This document shows, piece by piece, positions 55,468 through 63,949 of a stretch of 64,000 nt of DNA. Below the pieces are notes generated by a model that worked only from the letters and a program-made list of their open reading frames with translations, was not told the origin of the DNA and did not search any database. The stretch is taken from positions 267,766-331,765 of the forward strand of contig CAVOQE010000002.1 in assembly GCA_963698275.1 (NCBI GenBank), read 5' to 3'. Source of the stretch: Anderseniella sp963698275. Its GTDB lineage: Bacteria > Pseudomonadota > Alphaproteobacteria > Rhizobiales > Aestuariivirgaceae. Positions within the stretch are counted from its first letter, which is position 1, and each line of letters starts with the position of its first letter. A program made the translations under genes and the position numbers.

Positions 55468-56193
55468 CTAGTCCGTCAGGGCAAGCCTGAACCTGCGATT
55501 GTTCTTGCCCTTCTTCTCGATCTTGGTAATGGCAATGTTGCCAATCTCGGCAGTAGAAGCAACATGCGTTCCGCCGCATGGCTGCAGGTCGACCGCGCCA
55601 TCTTCGCCAATTGCGATCAGTCTTACCTTGCCGGAGCCCATTGGCGGCTTTACCGACATGGTGCGCACAAGACCGGGATTGGCCGCCAGTTCGGCATCGC
55701 TGATCCAGCGCTGTGAAATGGCATGATCTGCCTGCACCAGGTCCTGAAGGCCTGCTGAAAGGCTATCCCGGTCTATGGCGTCTGGGTCATCAATGTCGAA
55801 ATCCAGCCGGCCGCCTTGCGGCGAAATCTGGCCGCCGGTCACCGGAAAGGGCACCAGAGCGCACATCAGGTGAAGGGCGGTGTGAACCCGCATCATGGCG
55901 TGCCGGCGCGGCCAGTCGAGCGACAGGTCGACATTGTCTCCGACTGCGGGCAGCGTGGCGCCATCTTCTGCCACATGAACGATCTGGACCCGGTCTTCGC
56001 CATATACTGTTGTGGCAATGGCGATGCTGGACCCATCTGCCAGTGTCATGGTGCCGCTGTCCCCGGGCTGGCCGCCGCCGGTTGCATAGAAGTTGGACCG
56101 GTCGAGCACAACGCCGCCACGCTCATTTACCTCCAGCACGCTTGCGGTGCAGGTTTTCAGGTAGGCATCGTTGCGAAACAAGGCTTCAGTCAT
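55468..56193 (-). CDS. Alanyl-tRNA editing protein (AlaX-type)
   Basis: This stand-alone editing-domain protein (241 residues) removes mischarged amino acids, usually Ser or Gly, from tRNA-Ala. The first zinc-site region has HTALHLMCALVP and the second QPCGGTHVASTAEIG. The N-terminal part has FYATGGGQPGDSGTM, as in AlaRS/AlaX. ATG 56193 is chosen; GTG 56205 would overlap the cysK stop. Confidence 0.92.
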   Translation of the reverse strand: MTEALFRNDAYLKTCTASVLEVNERGGVVLDRSNFYATGGGQPGDSGTMTLADGSSIAIATTVYGEDRVQIVHVAEDGATLPAVGDNVDLSLDWPRRHAMMRVHTALHLMCALVPFPVTGGQISPQGGRLDFDIDDPDAIDRDSLSAGLQDLVQADHAISQRWISDAELAANPGLVRTMSVKPPMGSGKVRLIAIGEDGAVDLQPCGGTHVASTAEIGNIAITKIEKKGKNNRRFRLALTD

Positions 56194-56204
56194 AAAAACA
56201 CCCA

Positions 56205-57248
56205 CTAGGCTTCAGGATCTGCGGTAACGTCGGGAACACTCAGCGGCGCTTCCATCCAGTCCGGCACCGGCAGGTCCTTGGAGCGCAGGAACTCCGGATT
56301 ATACAGGCGCGACTGATAGCGCGATCCAAAGTCGCACAGCACCGTCACGATGGTGTGGCCCGGTCCCATTTCCCGGGCAAGTTCCATGGCGCCTGCTATG
56401 TTCACGCCGGTCGATGCGCCCATGCACAGGCCTTCTTCCTTCAGGAGATCGAAGACAATTTCCACGGCCTGCGCATCGCCAATTCGCCAGGCGTGATCAA
56501 TCGGGGCGTTTTCGAGGTTGGCGGTTATGCGGCCCTGACCGATACCTTCCGAGATCGAGCTGCCCTCCGCCTTGAGTTCGCCGGTCGTGAAGTAACTGTA
56601 AAGGGCAGCGCCGTGCGGGTCTGCCAGCCCGATACGGATGTCCTTGTTGCGCTGCTTGAGCGCCATGCCGGTGCCGACGATGGTGCCACCGGATCCGGCA
56701 GCACAGATGAAACCGTCAATCCTGCCATCGGTCTGTTCCCAGATTTCCGGACCCGTCGTTTCAATGTGGGCCTGCCGATTGGCAACATTGTCAAACTGGT
56801 TCGCCCAGATGGCTCCACCTTCGCGTTCATCATTCAGCCGCTCTGCCAGCCGGCCGGAATAGCGCACGAAATTGTTGGGGTTCTTGTAAGGCGCAGCGGG
56901 AACCTCGACCAGTTCGGCACCGAGCATTCGCAGTGTATCTTTCTTCTCCTGGCTCTGGGTGTCCGGAATGACGATGACGGATTTGAAACCCATGGCATTG
57001 GCCACCATGGTCAGGCCGATACCGGTATTGCCGGCTGTGCCTTCGACAACGGTCCCTCCCGGTTTCAACCGCCCTGACCTGATCGCATCGCGGATGATGA
57101 ACAACGCCGCACGGTCTTTGACCGACTGGCCCGGATTCATGAACTCGGCCTTGCCCAGAATCGTGCAGCCTGTCAGTTCCGAGGCTTTCCTCAGCTTGAT
57201 GAGCGGTGTGTTGCCAATGGCGGCAGTAACGTCAGGTGCAAACTTCAT
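56205..57248 (-). CDS. cysK: Cysteine synthase A family
   Basis: This PLP enzyme (347 residues) makes cysteine from O-acetylserine and sulfide. The PLP lysine is in NPGQSVKDRAAL, followed by EGTAGNTGIGL and the phosphate loop GSGGTIVGTG. It is longer than the common CysK (about 310-325) because of a C-terminal extension and a longer loop, so a related activity such as cystathionine beta-synthase-like is possible. It precedes the AlaX gene on the same strand with 11 bases between. Confidence 0.9.
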   Translation of the reverse strand: MKFAPDVTAAIGNTPLIKLRKASELTGCTILGKAEFMNPGQSVKDRAALFIIRDAIRSGRLKPGGTVVEGTAGNTGIGLTMVANAMGFKSVIVIPDTQSQEKKDTLRMLGAELVEVPAAPYKNPNNFVRYSGRLAERLNDEREGGAIWANQFDNVANRQAHIETTGPEIWEQTDGRIDGFICAAGSGGTIVGTGMALKQRNKDIRIGLADPHGAALYSYFTTGELKAEGSSISEGIGQGRITANLENAPIDHAWRIGDAQAVEIVFDLLKEEGLCMGASTGVNIAGAMELAREMGPGHTIVTVLCDFGSRYQSRLYNPEFLRSKDLPVPDWMEAPLSVPDVTADPEA

Positions 57249-57354
57249 GGATGGGTTCCGTAGTGAGCCGGGCGATGGACGCCGCAGTGAGGCTGGTCAA
57301 GCAAGATGTTTGGCGGCAGGCCAGGCTTGTGTCAAGCACGCGCCATGATCAGTT

Positions 57355-57594
57355 TCAGCCGGATTCAGCAATAAATCCATCCAGCGGACCCGGTCGCCAC
57401 AGACGGTAGTCATAATCGGGGTCAAGCGAGTTGGCGATGCACTCCGATGTGGGGATATAGCTGGAATTGGGCATGTGGAACCAGCGCAGAAAATCCCCGG
57501 TATTGATCACCTGATCAAGATAGAGTTCGAGAATTTGCCTGCTGTACCAGTGATACTCGCCACTCATGCAGGAACTTATGAGGCTTGTGTCCAT
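57355..57594 (-). CDS. Small uncharacterised protein
   Basis: The 79-residue ORF is rich in aromatic and acidic residues (YHWYSRQILELYLDQVINTG; YDYRLWRPGPLDGF), with composition more like a real soluble protein than a random frame. I recognise no family, signal or membrane span. It stands alone between cysK and the cyclase gene, on the same strand as both. It may be a small accessory gene or a remnant. Confidence 0.45.
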   Translation of the reverse strand: MDTSLISSCMSGEYHWYSRQILELYLDQVINTGDFLRWFHMPNSSYIPTSECIANSLDPDYDYRLWRPGPLDGFIAESG

Positions 57595-57683
57595 CTGCCA
57601 AGGCCACGCTTCAATTTCGGTGGATCATGCTCTGGCCCAGTGTTTCACGAATTTGAACGAAGCGCCAGATTGCACGCCCAAAC

Positions 57684-59399
57684 TTAACGGGCTTGTGAAA
57701 TGATACCTGACAGCTCACTGGCGCTGGCCAGGGAAATGCCGGAAATGGTGTCTTCGCGGCCGCGAATTTCGTAGGCTTCGATTTCCAGGCCGGACTGTTC
57801 GACATTCGCTGCCTGCAGGACTTTCAGCGACACCACGATTTCCGTCGCAAGCTGTTTGGTGAGGGCTTCCAGTCTGCTGGCCGTGTTGACCGTGTCACCC
57901 AGGGCGGTAATGCGCTCGCCTGCCGTATGGGCCTTGCTGGCTCCGATGCGGCCCAGGATGGCCTCTCCGGTATGAATGCCGATCCCGATGCGCAAGGGTT
58001 CAGACAAGGTGGCCTGGTGGCCCTCGTTCAACTCGTCCAGCGCGCTGCTTATGTCAAGTGCCGCACGAAGCGCATCGGCGGCACCGTGCCCGTCTTCATC
58101 CTCCATGCCGAAAATCGCCATGATGCCGTCGCCCATGAACTTGTCGACATACCCGGAGTGTGCGGTGATGACCTCGCTCATCCGGCCCATATACTGGTTC
58201 AGGATATAGACGACGTCATAGGGCAGGCGGCCTTCTGAGAACTTCGTGAAGCCGCGTATGTCGATAAACATCAAGGTGACAATCTGCTCCACGCCGTGGG
58301 CATATTTGTCCCGGCTGGAGCGGCGGCCGGCCACCCGGCCTGCGGGCACCAGCGGGATGATGGAAAGCTGCTCGTGCGGTCTGATCTGACAGGCGAGGCG
58401 GACGTCAGGCGATGTTATGCCGGCCCGGCTGAGAACCTTGAGTTCGTGGGCATCTGCCGGCGGCAGGGTCTGGCCACCCGATACGATTTTCACGCGGCAG
58501 GTGGAACACCGGGCCCGGCCACCGCAAACGGACGCATGCGGAATGCCGGCTTCACGGGATATCTCCAGCAGTGTCAGGCCGGCAGGCGCGGTCTTGGTTA
58601 CAGTGTTGTTATAGGTGACCGAGACCTTGGGCTTGAAACCGGCGGAAATCCATTGTCCGGCCTTGATCAGCAGCACCGCAACGATCAGTGCCAGAGACAG
58701 GTACATGGCAATGTCCATAATGCGGACTATTGTGGTGTACTGCTCGGCGTTCAGCGGACTGTCAAATGTCCTGGTTGCATGAAACTGTCTGCCGGCAACC
58801 TCAAAGCCTGCAAATGCCAGGACGGGAACCAGGGCTGCAATGACCAGCAAGGGCGCTTTCAAATAGGCGAACCAGGACTGGAACCTGATCCACATGTAAA
58901 GGCCGATGGTTCCGTGCCCCCACACCAGCGCAATTAGGCCTGCCTGCCGCCACGCTTCGGCAGGCCACATGGCCCACAGGGCAAAGTCATAATTGTCATT
59001 CACACCGAAAAGTTCGTGCGAGATGCGCATGCCAATGAGGTGGCGCGCCAGCAGGACGGGAATCAGGATACCCGTTGCAATTTGTAACAGACCACGGGAC
59101 GAAATCGCCGAAAGCCGCCGGGAAATGATTTTCTCGATACCTAGAATGCCATGCACAACAGCCGCCACAAGCAGGATAGCTGTCCCCGCCCAGGTCCTGG
59201 TCACCGCAGTGCGGACGGCCCGGAAGTCCTCCATGGCTTCAATCGAGATCAAGCCGAGACTGTGATTGACCAGGTGCGTGAACACGAAGCCAAACAGCAC
59301 AAGGCCCGAAATCAGCCGAAGGTTTCGGCCGGTAAGGGCACGTCTGAAACCTGACGGGGGTTTGGTTTTGTCTGGAATCGCGCCGGCGGAGATGGACAT
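57684..59399 (-). CDS. Redox-type membrane adenylate cyclase with 2Fe-2S domain
   Basis: The 571-residue protein has three parts. The N-terminal 250 residues form about six membrane segments with His at 42, 46, 83, 120, 128 and 162, resembling the diheme membrane anchor of succinate dehydrogenase. Residues 258-350 are a plant-type ferredoxin domain with Cys292, Cys298, Cys301 and Cys337. Residues 370-560 are a class III cyclase domain with metal Asp380 and Asp424, adenine-specifying Lys420 and Asp502, and Asn505/Arg509. All key residues are present, so ATP to cAMP is expected. Similar proteins (CyaC-like, for example in Sinorhizobium) respond to quinone or redox state; that role here is inference. 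Confidence 0.92.
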   Translation of the reverse strand: MSISAGAIPDKTKPPSGFRRALTGRNLRLISGLVLFGFVFTHLVNHSLGLISIEAMEDFRAVRTAVTRTWAGTAILLVAAVVHGILGIEKIISRRLSAISSRGLLQIATGILIPVLLARHLIGMRISHELFGVNDNYDFALWAMWPAEAWRQAGLIALVWGHGTIGLYMWIRFQSWFAYLKAPLLVIAALVPVLAFAGFEVAGRQFHATRTFDSPLNAEQYTTIVRIMDIAMYLSLALIVAVLLIKAGQWISAGFKPKVSVTYNNTVTKTAPAGLTLLEISREAGIPHASVCGGRARCSTCRVKIVSGGQTLPPADAHELKVLSRAGITSPDVRLACQIRPHEQLSIIPLVPAGRVAGRRSSRDKYAHGVEQIVTLMFIDIRGFTKFSEGRLPYDVVYILNQYMGRMSEVITAHSGYVDKFMGDGIMAIFGMEDEDGHGAADALRAALDISSALDELNEGHQATLSEPLRIGIGIHTGEAILGRIGASKAHTAGERITALGDTVNTASRLEALTKQLATEIVVSLKVLQAANVEQSGLEIEAYEIRGREDTISGISLASASELSGIISQAR

Positions 59400-59592
59400 G
59401 CCGAAAAGCTTACTACCGCGATTGCATCAGCGTGAAGTGTAAAACGATCCGCTCGCGCAGTCTTGATCCGGCAGTCATTGCCGGCGCTTCGGCTCCCCGG
59501 ATGGTGTCTGTCAACACCAACCGGGGAACTTGCCTGGAATTGTTGTCGTCGATCATGCGGCTTTGTCGCACGGACGGTCAGTGCTGACCGGG

Positions 59593-60234
59593 TCAGCGTG
59601 CGCCGCGAACATAGAACAGGCCTGGTGTCCGTCCACGGTCCTGTCTGAAACTGCCGCGCCCGTCATTGCCGGTATTGCCGCTGGTCGAGGCCATGTTCAT
59701 GACAGTCTCCGAACAGCGGTATTTGCTGGACGGTTTCCATACTGCCCATTTCCGGCCAGGACCTTCGCGGCCTGCATTGATCCAGTATGAGCGGGATCTC
59801 GAATGTGGATTGATCTTGCGGCCACTGGCTGTTGTGGCGTGCTGCCGGAACGTTGGAGCGCTGTTGCCGGCCCAGCATTTGTTTTTCATGAAATTCCACT
59901 GTATCCAGCACGAAGACTCACAAGTGCCCATCACGACGAAGACCACATTGCGTCGGTTCATCGACCGGGCCGCATTGATTGCACCCAGCGGATTATCGCC
60001 GCCGCCTGCTCTTGCGATATGGGCGCCGCCCTGGATGCCATAATGATTGTCGAAACAGGCCTGACCCTTGGGCATTTTTACCCGGTAGCGTTTACCGCTG
60101 GATGCGGTGTAGCTGGTGGTCTTGAAGCAGGCCGATGTGTCTATTCTGTTGCCGCCGGCTTGAGCATCGGAAGCAACGCCGGCGAGACCGGCGAAAACCA
60201 AGCTGGTCAGAGTAATTGCAAGAGCCTGTTTCAT
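59593..60234 (-). CDS. Secreted basic Cys-containing protein of unknown function
   Basis: The predicted 213-residue product starts at ATG 60234 with a clear signal peptide (MKQALAITLTSLVFAGLAG, cleavage near AQA). The mature part is basic, with six or so Cys (SACFKTTSY; CESSCWIQWNFMKNKCWAG; YRCSE) that could form disulfides, and a Gly/Arg/Ser-rich tail. No family is recognised. It is divergent from the universal stress protein gene, with about 250 bases between. A longer frame to 60324 would lack a signal peptide. Confidence 0.75.
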   Translation of the reverse strand: MKQALAITLTSLVFAGLAGVASDAQAGGNRIDTSACFKTTSYTASSGKRYRVKMPKGQACFDNHYGIQGGAHIARAGGGDNPLGAINAARSMNRRNVVFVVMGTCESSCWIQWNFMKNKCWAGNSAPTFRQHATTASGRKINPHSRSRSYWINAGREGPGRKWAVWKPSSKYRCSETVMNMASTSGNTGNDGRGSFRQDRGRTPGLFYVRGAR

Positions 60235-60410
60235 AATAATACACCTCGTTTGTGTTTTGTTGAGGTAATGCAGAATAGAGGCCAGACATGACTGCCAACG
60301 AACCATCGATAGTGCGTTGCACAATCCCCAACGCCGATAACCGCATGGTGCAGTCAGCAGACATTGGAAGCATGTTCGATGTGATAATTTTGATTAGTCA
60401 ACTGAAGTAA

Positions 60411-60424
60411 TTGATGCAGGTCAA
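60411..60424. promoter_or_regulatory. FNR/FixK-type box upstream of the universal stress gene
   Basis: TTGATGCAGGTCAA matches the FNR/FixK/Dnr consensus (TTGA, six bases, TCAA). Its centre lies 32 bases before the centre of a -10-like TAATCT (60447-60452), the spacing of class II FNR-dependent promoters. The usp start codon is 62 bases downstream. Confidence 0.65.
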
Positions 60425-60486
60425 GGGTGGTCGCTCTGCAAATCCCTAATCTCACAATCGAAAGTACACTCAAAACGGAGATCAGC

Positions 60487-61329
60487 ATGTCGATCAAAAC
60501 AATTGCCGTGTCACTGGTTGATATCGAGCGTCAGGATGCTGTCATGAATGCGGCCTTTTCACTTGCCGCCAGTCATGATGCTCATTTGCTTGGTGTCTAC
60601 ACGGTTCCCAGCCCGCTCGGTATGGCTGTTCCTGCCAGTTTCGGTGCGATATCCGCCGACATGGACAACAGCCGCTATTTTGAAGACAAGCTGGATGATG
60701 TGAAGGCCAGGTTTGACGACGCAGCACGCCGTTACGGCGTTCGCGCTGAATGGCGGCGGGCGGATGGTGAGACAGGACTGCTGGCAGACGCCATGTTGAA
60801 GCATGCCCCGTTTGCGGACCTCATTGTCGCTGGCCAGGTGAATTCGTCAACAAGCAACACAGTTGAACCCGATTTCGTTGAACGCCTGGTTCTTGAGTCA
60901 GGACGGCCGGTACTGATTATTCCCAATATGGGGGACTTCAAGACCGTCGGCACAAATGTCATTGTCGGCTGGAACGCGACACGCGAGGCGATGCGGGCCG
61001 CATTTGACGCCATACCTGTGATGAAAGATGCCAAACGGGTTGAACTGCTGTGGGCAAACGCCCGTGACGAGCCTGACCTTGCCGGTGATCTTCCGGGCGC
61101 GGAACTGGCAGCAGTCCTGGCACGACATGACATAAAGATTTTTGCACGAAGTATTTCTTCCTCCGACCTTGCACCGGCAGACGCGCTTCTAAATGAAGCG
61201 GCGGAAAATGGTGCCGATCTGATAGTGATCGGTGCCTATGGGCATTCAAGACTGCGGGAGTTCGTATTTGGCGGAGTGACCAGAAGCCTGCTTCAGAGCA
61301 TGACGGCGCCGGTGCTGATGTCTCACTGA
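60487..61329 (+). CDS. Universal stress protein, two tandem UspA domains
   Basis: The predicted 280-residue protein (ATG 60487 after GGAGATC) contains two Usp domains. The second has the ATP-binding pattern GAYGHSRLREFVFGGVTRSLL, a good match to the G-2x-G-9x-G(S/T) motif. The first is degenerate at the equivalent site. Usp proteins of this size are often induced under low oxygen by FNR-type regulators, which fits the box at 60411. It probably acts as a nucleotide-binding stress protein in the cytosol. Confidence 0.92.
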   Translation: MSIKTIAVSLVDIERQDAVMNAAFSLAASHDAHLLGVYTVPSPLGMAVPASFGAISADMDNSRYFEDKLDDVKARFDDAARRYGVRAEWRRADGETGLLADAMLKHAPFADLIVAGQVNSSTSNTVEPDFVERLVLESGRPVLIIPNMGDFKTVGTNVIVGWNATREAMRAAFDAIPVMKDAKRVELLWANARDEPDLAGDLPGAELAAVLARHDIKIFARSISSSDLAPADALLNEAAENGADLIVIGAYGHSRLREFVFGGVTRSLLQSMTAPVLMSH

Positions 61330-61348
61330 TCCTCGAAGCCTTGCCGCT

Positions 61349-61450
61349 TCAGGACAATAAGTACCACGCGGCATAAAGGGCCGTTATCACCAGCACTGCC
61401 GCGACCTGCATGGTTACGGTCCGTTTTGTCGCCGTGATCTTTCTCATCAT
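61349..61450 (-). CDS. Small single-pass membrane protein (33 residues)
   Basis: A short ORF encodes a basic N-terminus (MMRKITATKRT) and one hydrophobic helix (VAAVLVITALYAAWYLLS) that ends at the C-terminus. An AGG element lies just before the first ATG. It is on the strand read from the FixK-type promoter at 61826. It may be a small subunit or modulator of a membrane complex; the partner is unknown. Confidence 0.45.
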   Translation of the reverse strand: MMRKITATKRTVTMQVAAVLVITALYAAWYLLS

Positions 61451-61597
61451 TGCACCTGTTGATGATGGGTTCGGAATGAACGGTACATTCAGGTTGCAGC
61501 AATGACAATACAAGCCCGGCCGCCTGTTGACGGTCAGCAGTTCCTGTTATGGCCAAAAGGGTACAGGGTCCGGTAACGGACAGCCTGAAGGCGACAG

Positions 61598-61737
61598 CTA
61601 CAGCACGCCTTTCCAGCGCAGAGCCAGATAGACGCCCAGCGCGACGACGAGGAGCTTGATGGCGATGTAGCCGAGCCAGCGCCTGGGAAACGGCAGCGTG
61701 TCTGTCCAGGGTTTCTTGTCGTCGGGCATTGTCATCG
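61598..61737 (-). pseudogene. Frameshifted small membrane-protein gene downstream of a FixK-type box
   Basis: ATG 61737 follows a strong AAAGGTGAAGG element and begins MTMPDDKKPWTDTLPFPRR. Reading then leaves frame at a GCGCGC run (about 61679-61684). The continuation WLGYIAIKLLVVALGVYLAL, then RWKGVL and a stop, lies in another frame. Removing one GC restores a 45-residue, single-helix membrane protein. I read this as one gene with a two-base insertion, either a real lesion or a sequence error. The FixK-type box at 61826 lies 88 bases upstream. Confidence 0.4.
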
Positions 61738-61825
61738 CCTTCACCTTTCTGCCGTTAAAGCGTCCACCTGTGTACTATCCCGACTCCGGATGATTCAGAT
61801 GCTACCAGCATTGGCGTGTTCGTCC

Positions 61826-61839
61826 TTGACCTGCGTCAA
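61826..61839. promoter_or_regulatory. Perfect FNR/FixK-type palindrome
   Basis: TTGAC-CTGC-GTCAA is a full match to the FNR/FixK consensus with perfect 5-base arms. On the minus strand TAGCAT (61799-61804) has its centre 31 bases downstream of the box centre, as in class II FNR-dependent promoters. It points toward the small membrane-protein ORFs at 61737 and 61450. Confidence 0.7.
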
Positions 61840-62607
61840 TGTCCTGGCCACCAGAGCGGGCAGGGGGGCTGGCAGGTGAGTGGATAGGCGCTCGTCAGGC
61901 GGCACATCTCAAAGTGAATTTGGCGGTTCTTTGGCGAGATTGTGGAGGGTGTGCTGACGCCGGTTGCCTTCGCAGCGAGGGTCGTCACAATTGGGAATAA
62001 CTTTAAGTTTGAGGTATTCCTGAACAGGAACAGCGCTCATTTCGGTCTTGCTGGAGCGTTACGGCAACTCGCCGGGACTCACATATGGCGGCAATGTGAT
62101 GAAAAACCGGTTTCGACCATCACATTGTGTTGCGATCCGTGATCAAGAAACACGCTGCGGAGAGCGTGGCTTGACAGGTGTCTCTCAACTGCGCGGACGG
62201 CTGTTATCGACCAAACCAACATCACGATTGTTTTCGACGGGGTTTCTGCATGCTCTTGTAGGGTTATCGCAAAATTCGCGATTCACTTTTCTTACCGGTA
62301 GGAAAGGTGTCGTGGCGGCAATTGGAGCTCTTTTGGCAGGAATAGACGGGCTGATGCTTTACACTATTGAAAGGGCAGGGAGCCCGTCGATGTAACGCAC
62401 TGTCGTGCGAACAATACCGCTCCTACAGGCGCTTTTTCGATGGTAAAGGGGTTCTAGGTTCCTACCTGCCTGTACGACCGTTTGATGTTTAAGACGAATG
62501 CGGATTAGTCTGCTGTTGATCGATCAAATTCATCCGAGCGAAACGCTGTAGGGAGGTGAACCGCCCCGGAATTGTCGGAGGCTCTAACTCCTAAGAGGAG
62601 ACGGTTC
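61840..62607. other. Region without a convincing gene
   Basis: ORFs on + (61942-62142; 62048-62395) have no family features and poor composition. The stretch holds a 12-base palindrome TTGATCGATCAA at 62516-62527, upstream of the next gene; its half-site spacing is two bases too short for an FNR box. It may contain remnants of former genes. Confidence 0.4.
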
Positions 62608-63147
62608 TTGATAAATTCAGATCAAACCAATGCGCAGCTCATTGAACAAATTGAACATGCATTTGCTGACGTTGGGTATCCGGGTGATGATGACCTGACA
62701 CGGTCTTCTTACGGTGAAGAGCCTGTTGCTCTCGTCAACGACTTCCGCGGAAAGACGGACTGGCAGCAGTTGGACAGGGCTTTTCTCAATCAGGCGCCGG
62801 ACGGCTGGGGGACCGCGCTGTCTTTCTTTTCAGACAACGCCCTTCGGTTTTACCTCCCCGCCTACATGATCGCCGATGTTCGAGGTGATTTGGATAATTG
62901 CAGTGATCCGGCAGTACGTCTCTGCTCGTCTCTGACACCCGCAGGTGAGAAGCGAAAAATTGCCAAGATGTGGGGAGGCGGCACCATGGGTGAGCGGGCA
63001 AGGGCCTGTTTCGAAAATTTCAGCGTTGAGCAGGTGTCTGCGGTCGTGGCTTACCTGAATTGGAAACTGAATGACGAATACGGAAATGACATGTTGATAG
63101 AACAAGCGCTGGAAAACTACTGGTTGGAGCGTGATGTGGCCCCATAG
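62608..63147 (+). CDS. DUF6714-like protein
   Basis: The predicted 179-residue soluble protein resembles the DUF6714 family, from memory, in the segment WGTALSFFSDNALRFYLPAY followed by MIADVRGDL. A C-terminal region reads VSAVVAYLNWKLNDEYGND. Its function is unknown. TTG 62608 is preferred because TAAGAGGAG lies 7 bases before it; TTG 62572 is an alternative with a poorer spacing. It converges with the aggregation-factor-like gene. Confidence 0.75.
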   Translation: MINSDQTNAQLIEQIEHAFADVGYPGDDDLTRSSYGEEPVALVNDFRGKTDWQQLDRAFLNQAPDGWGTALSFFSDNALRFYLPAYMIADVRGDLDNCSDPAVRLCSSLTPAGEKRKIAKMWGGGTMGERARACFENFSVEQVSAVVAYLNWKLNDEYGNDMLIEQALENYWLERDVAP

Positions 63148-63262
63148 GTTAAATTGCCGTGACAGTTTATCAAACGCGCTCTTCGTGTGACATGAGCGGA
63201 AATTACCAAATTAGTGCAATCGCAGAACCGCATCGTAGTTCCATACTAGATCAGTATGTTTT

Positions 63263-63340
63263 TGATTGAATCAGTCAAAAAACATAAAACTGATCGCTTT
63301 CAAAGTGCTAGAGCAACTTTATGGGTTCAAGTGAACCCAT
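63263..63340 (-). repeat. 78-base dispersed intergenic repeat, copy 2
   Basis: On the minus strand this begins 6 bases after the stop of the 63347-63838 gene, with the hairpin ATGGGTTCA-CT-TGAACCCAT, then AAAGTTGCTC and GCGATCAGTTTT. It matches copy 1 (44556-44633) over its whole length, and both copies start 6 bases after a stop codon, in the sense orientation. Confidence 0.75.
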
Positions 63341-63350
63341 CTTGCTCTAG
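63308..63350. terminator. Long two-part hairpin between convergent genes
   Basis: Outer arms CTAGAGCAA (63308-63316) and TTGCTCTAG (63342-63350) enclose inner arms ATGGGTTCA and TGAACCCAT with a 2-base loop and an uneven bulge. The outer arm contains the stop codon of the minus-strand gene. It could end transcripts from both sides. Confidence 0.5.
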
Positions 63351-63838
63351 GATGTGCACGCAGACATTTTTATTCTGGCAGTATTGTCCGTGCCAAACGT
63401 ACCTGATGCATTTCCAGCCAGGACACGCGCACCTTTGATCTCGGAGCCGCTGACGATTGTTTCGCTTGCACCGGCGGTGTCATCGACGTCGATGGTGAAC
63501 ACGACCCGTTGACCCGGTCCCAGGCCTTGCAATTTCAAAGCCAAGGCCCTGTCGCCATCCTTCACTTGCGGCAAGGCGGATACATGGTCTGCGCCCGAAA
63601 CAAGCTGGAAAGGTTGAAACACACTCACGCCGGCGCCTGATCCCGTGACATCAAATATCAGGCCCGCAGCGGAACCGGCCAGATCGATGGTTATCGCTGT
63701 CAGCGGCAATGCGCAGTTGTCCGCGTTGGTGATTGTGAAACTGTCCTTGGGAGCGCCCTCATCGAACCGCACCACGATATCCGCCGCCGCAGGCGTGGAA
63801 ACAACCATGGCCGAGGCCAAAAAGAAACCAAAGTGCAT
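63347..63838 (-). CDS. Secreted protein, 'aggregation factor core'-like
   Basis: This 163-residue secreted protein has a signal peptide (MHFGFFLASAMVVSTPAAA). The mature part is beta-rich: VRFDEGAPKDSFTITNADNC, then AGLIFDVTGSGAGVSVFQPF, and VFTIDVDDTAGASETIVSG. It resembles the small proteins annotated 'aggregation factor core' in alphaproteobacteria, from memory. Two Cys (near residues 42 and 161) may pair. Its role is unknown; extracellular or periplasmic location is likely. Confidence 0.8.
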   Translation of the reverse strand: MHFGFFLASAMVVSTPAAADIVVRFDEGAPKDSFTITNADNCALPLTAITIDLAGSAAGLIFDVTGSGAGVSVFQPFQLVSGADHVSALPQVKDGDRALALKLQGLGPGQRVVFTIDVDDTAGASETIVSGSEIKGARVLAGNASGTFGTDNTARIKMSACTS

Positions 63839-63949
63839 GTTTAGTCCTCCAAGCTTGGTTCGTAATCATTACGTTTCCGAATGGAGTTCGGTTCCTGAAT
63901 TGCGGAACAAAAGTGTTATTCACGTGTCCGGGCCGGACAATTGGAAGAA

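Noticed and set aside
60386..60402. TTGATTAGTCAA as a second FNR box near the usp gene
   Set aside because: The half-sites are separated by four bases instead of six, so it does not fit the FNR/FixK consensus.
61323..61556. 77-residue minus-strand ORF
   Set aside because: It overlaps the usp stop and the 33-residue membrane ORF, has no domain and a shadow-like composition.
62048..62395. 115-residue plus-strand ORF in the gene-poor stretch
   Set aside because: It has no recognisable motif, no clear ribosome-binding site and irregular composition.
62516..62527. TTGATCGATCAA as an FNR box upstream of the DUF6714-like gene
   Set aside because: It is a perfect palindrome but two bases too short for FNR/FixK spacing.
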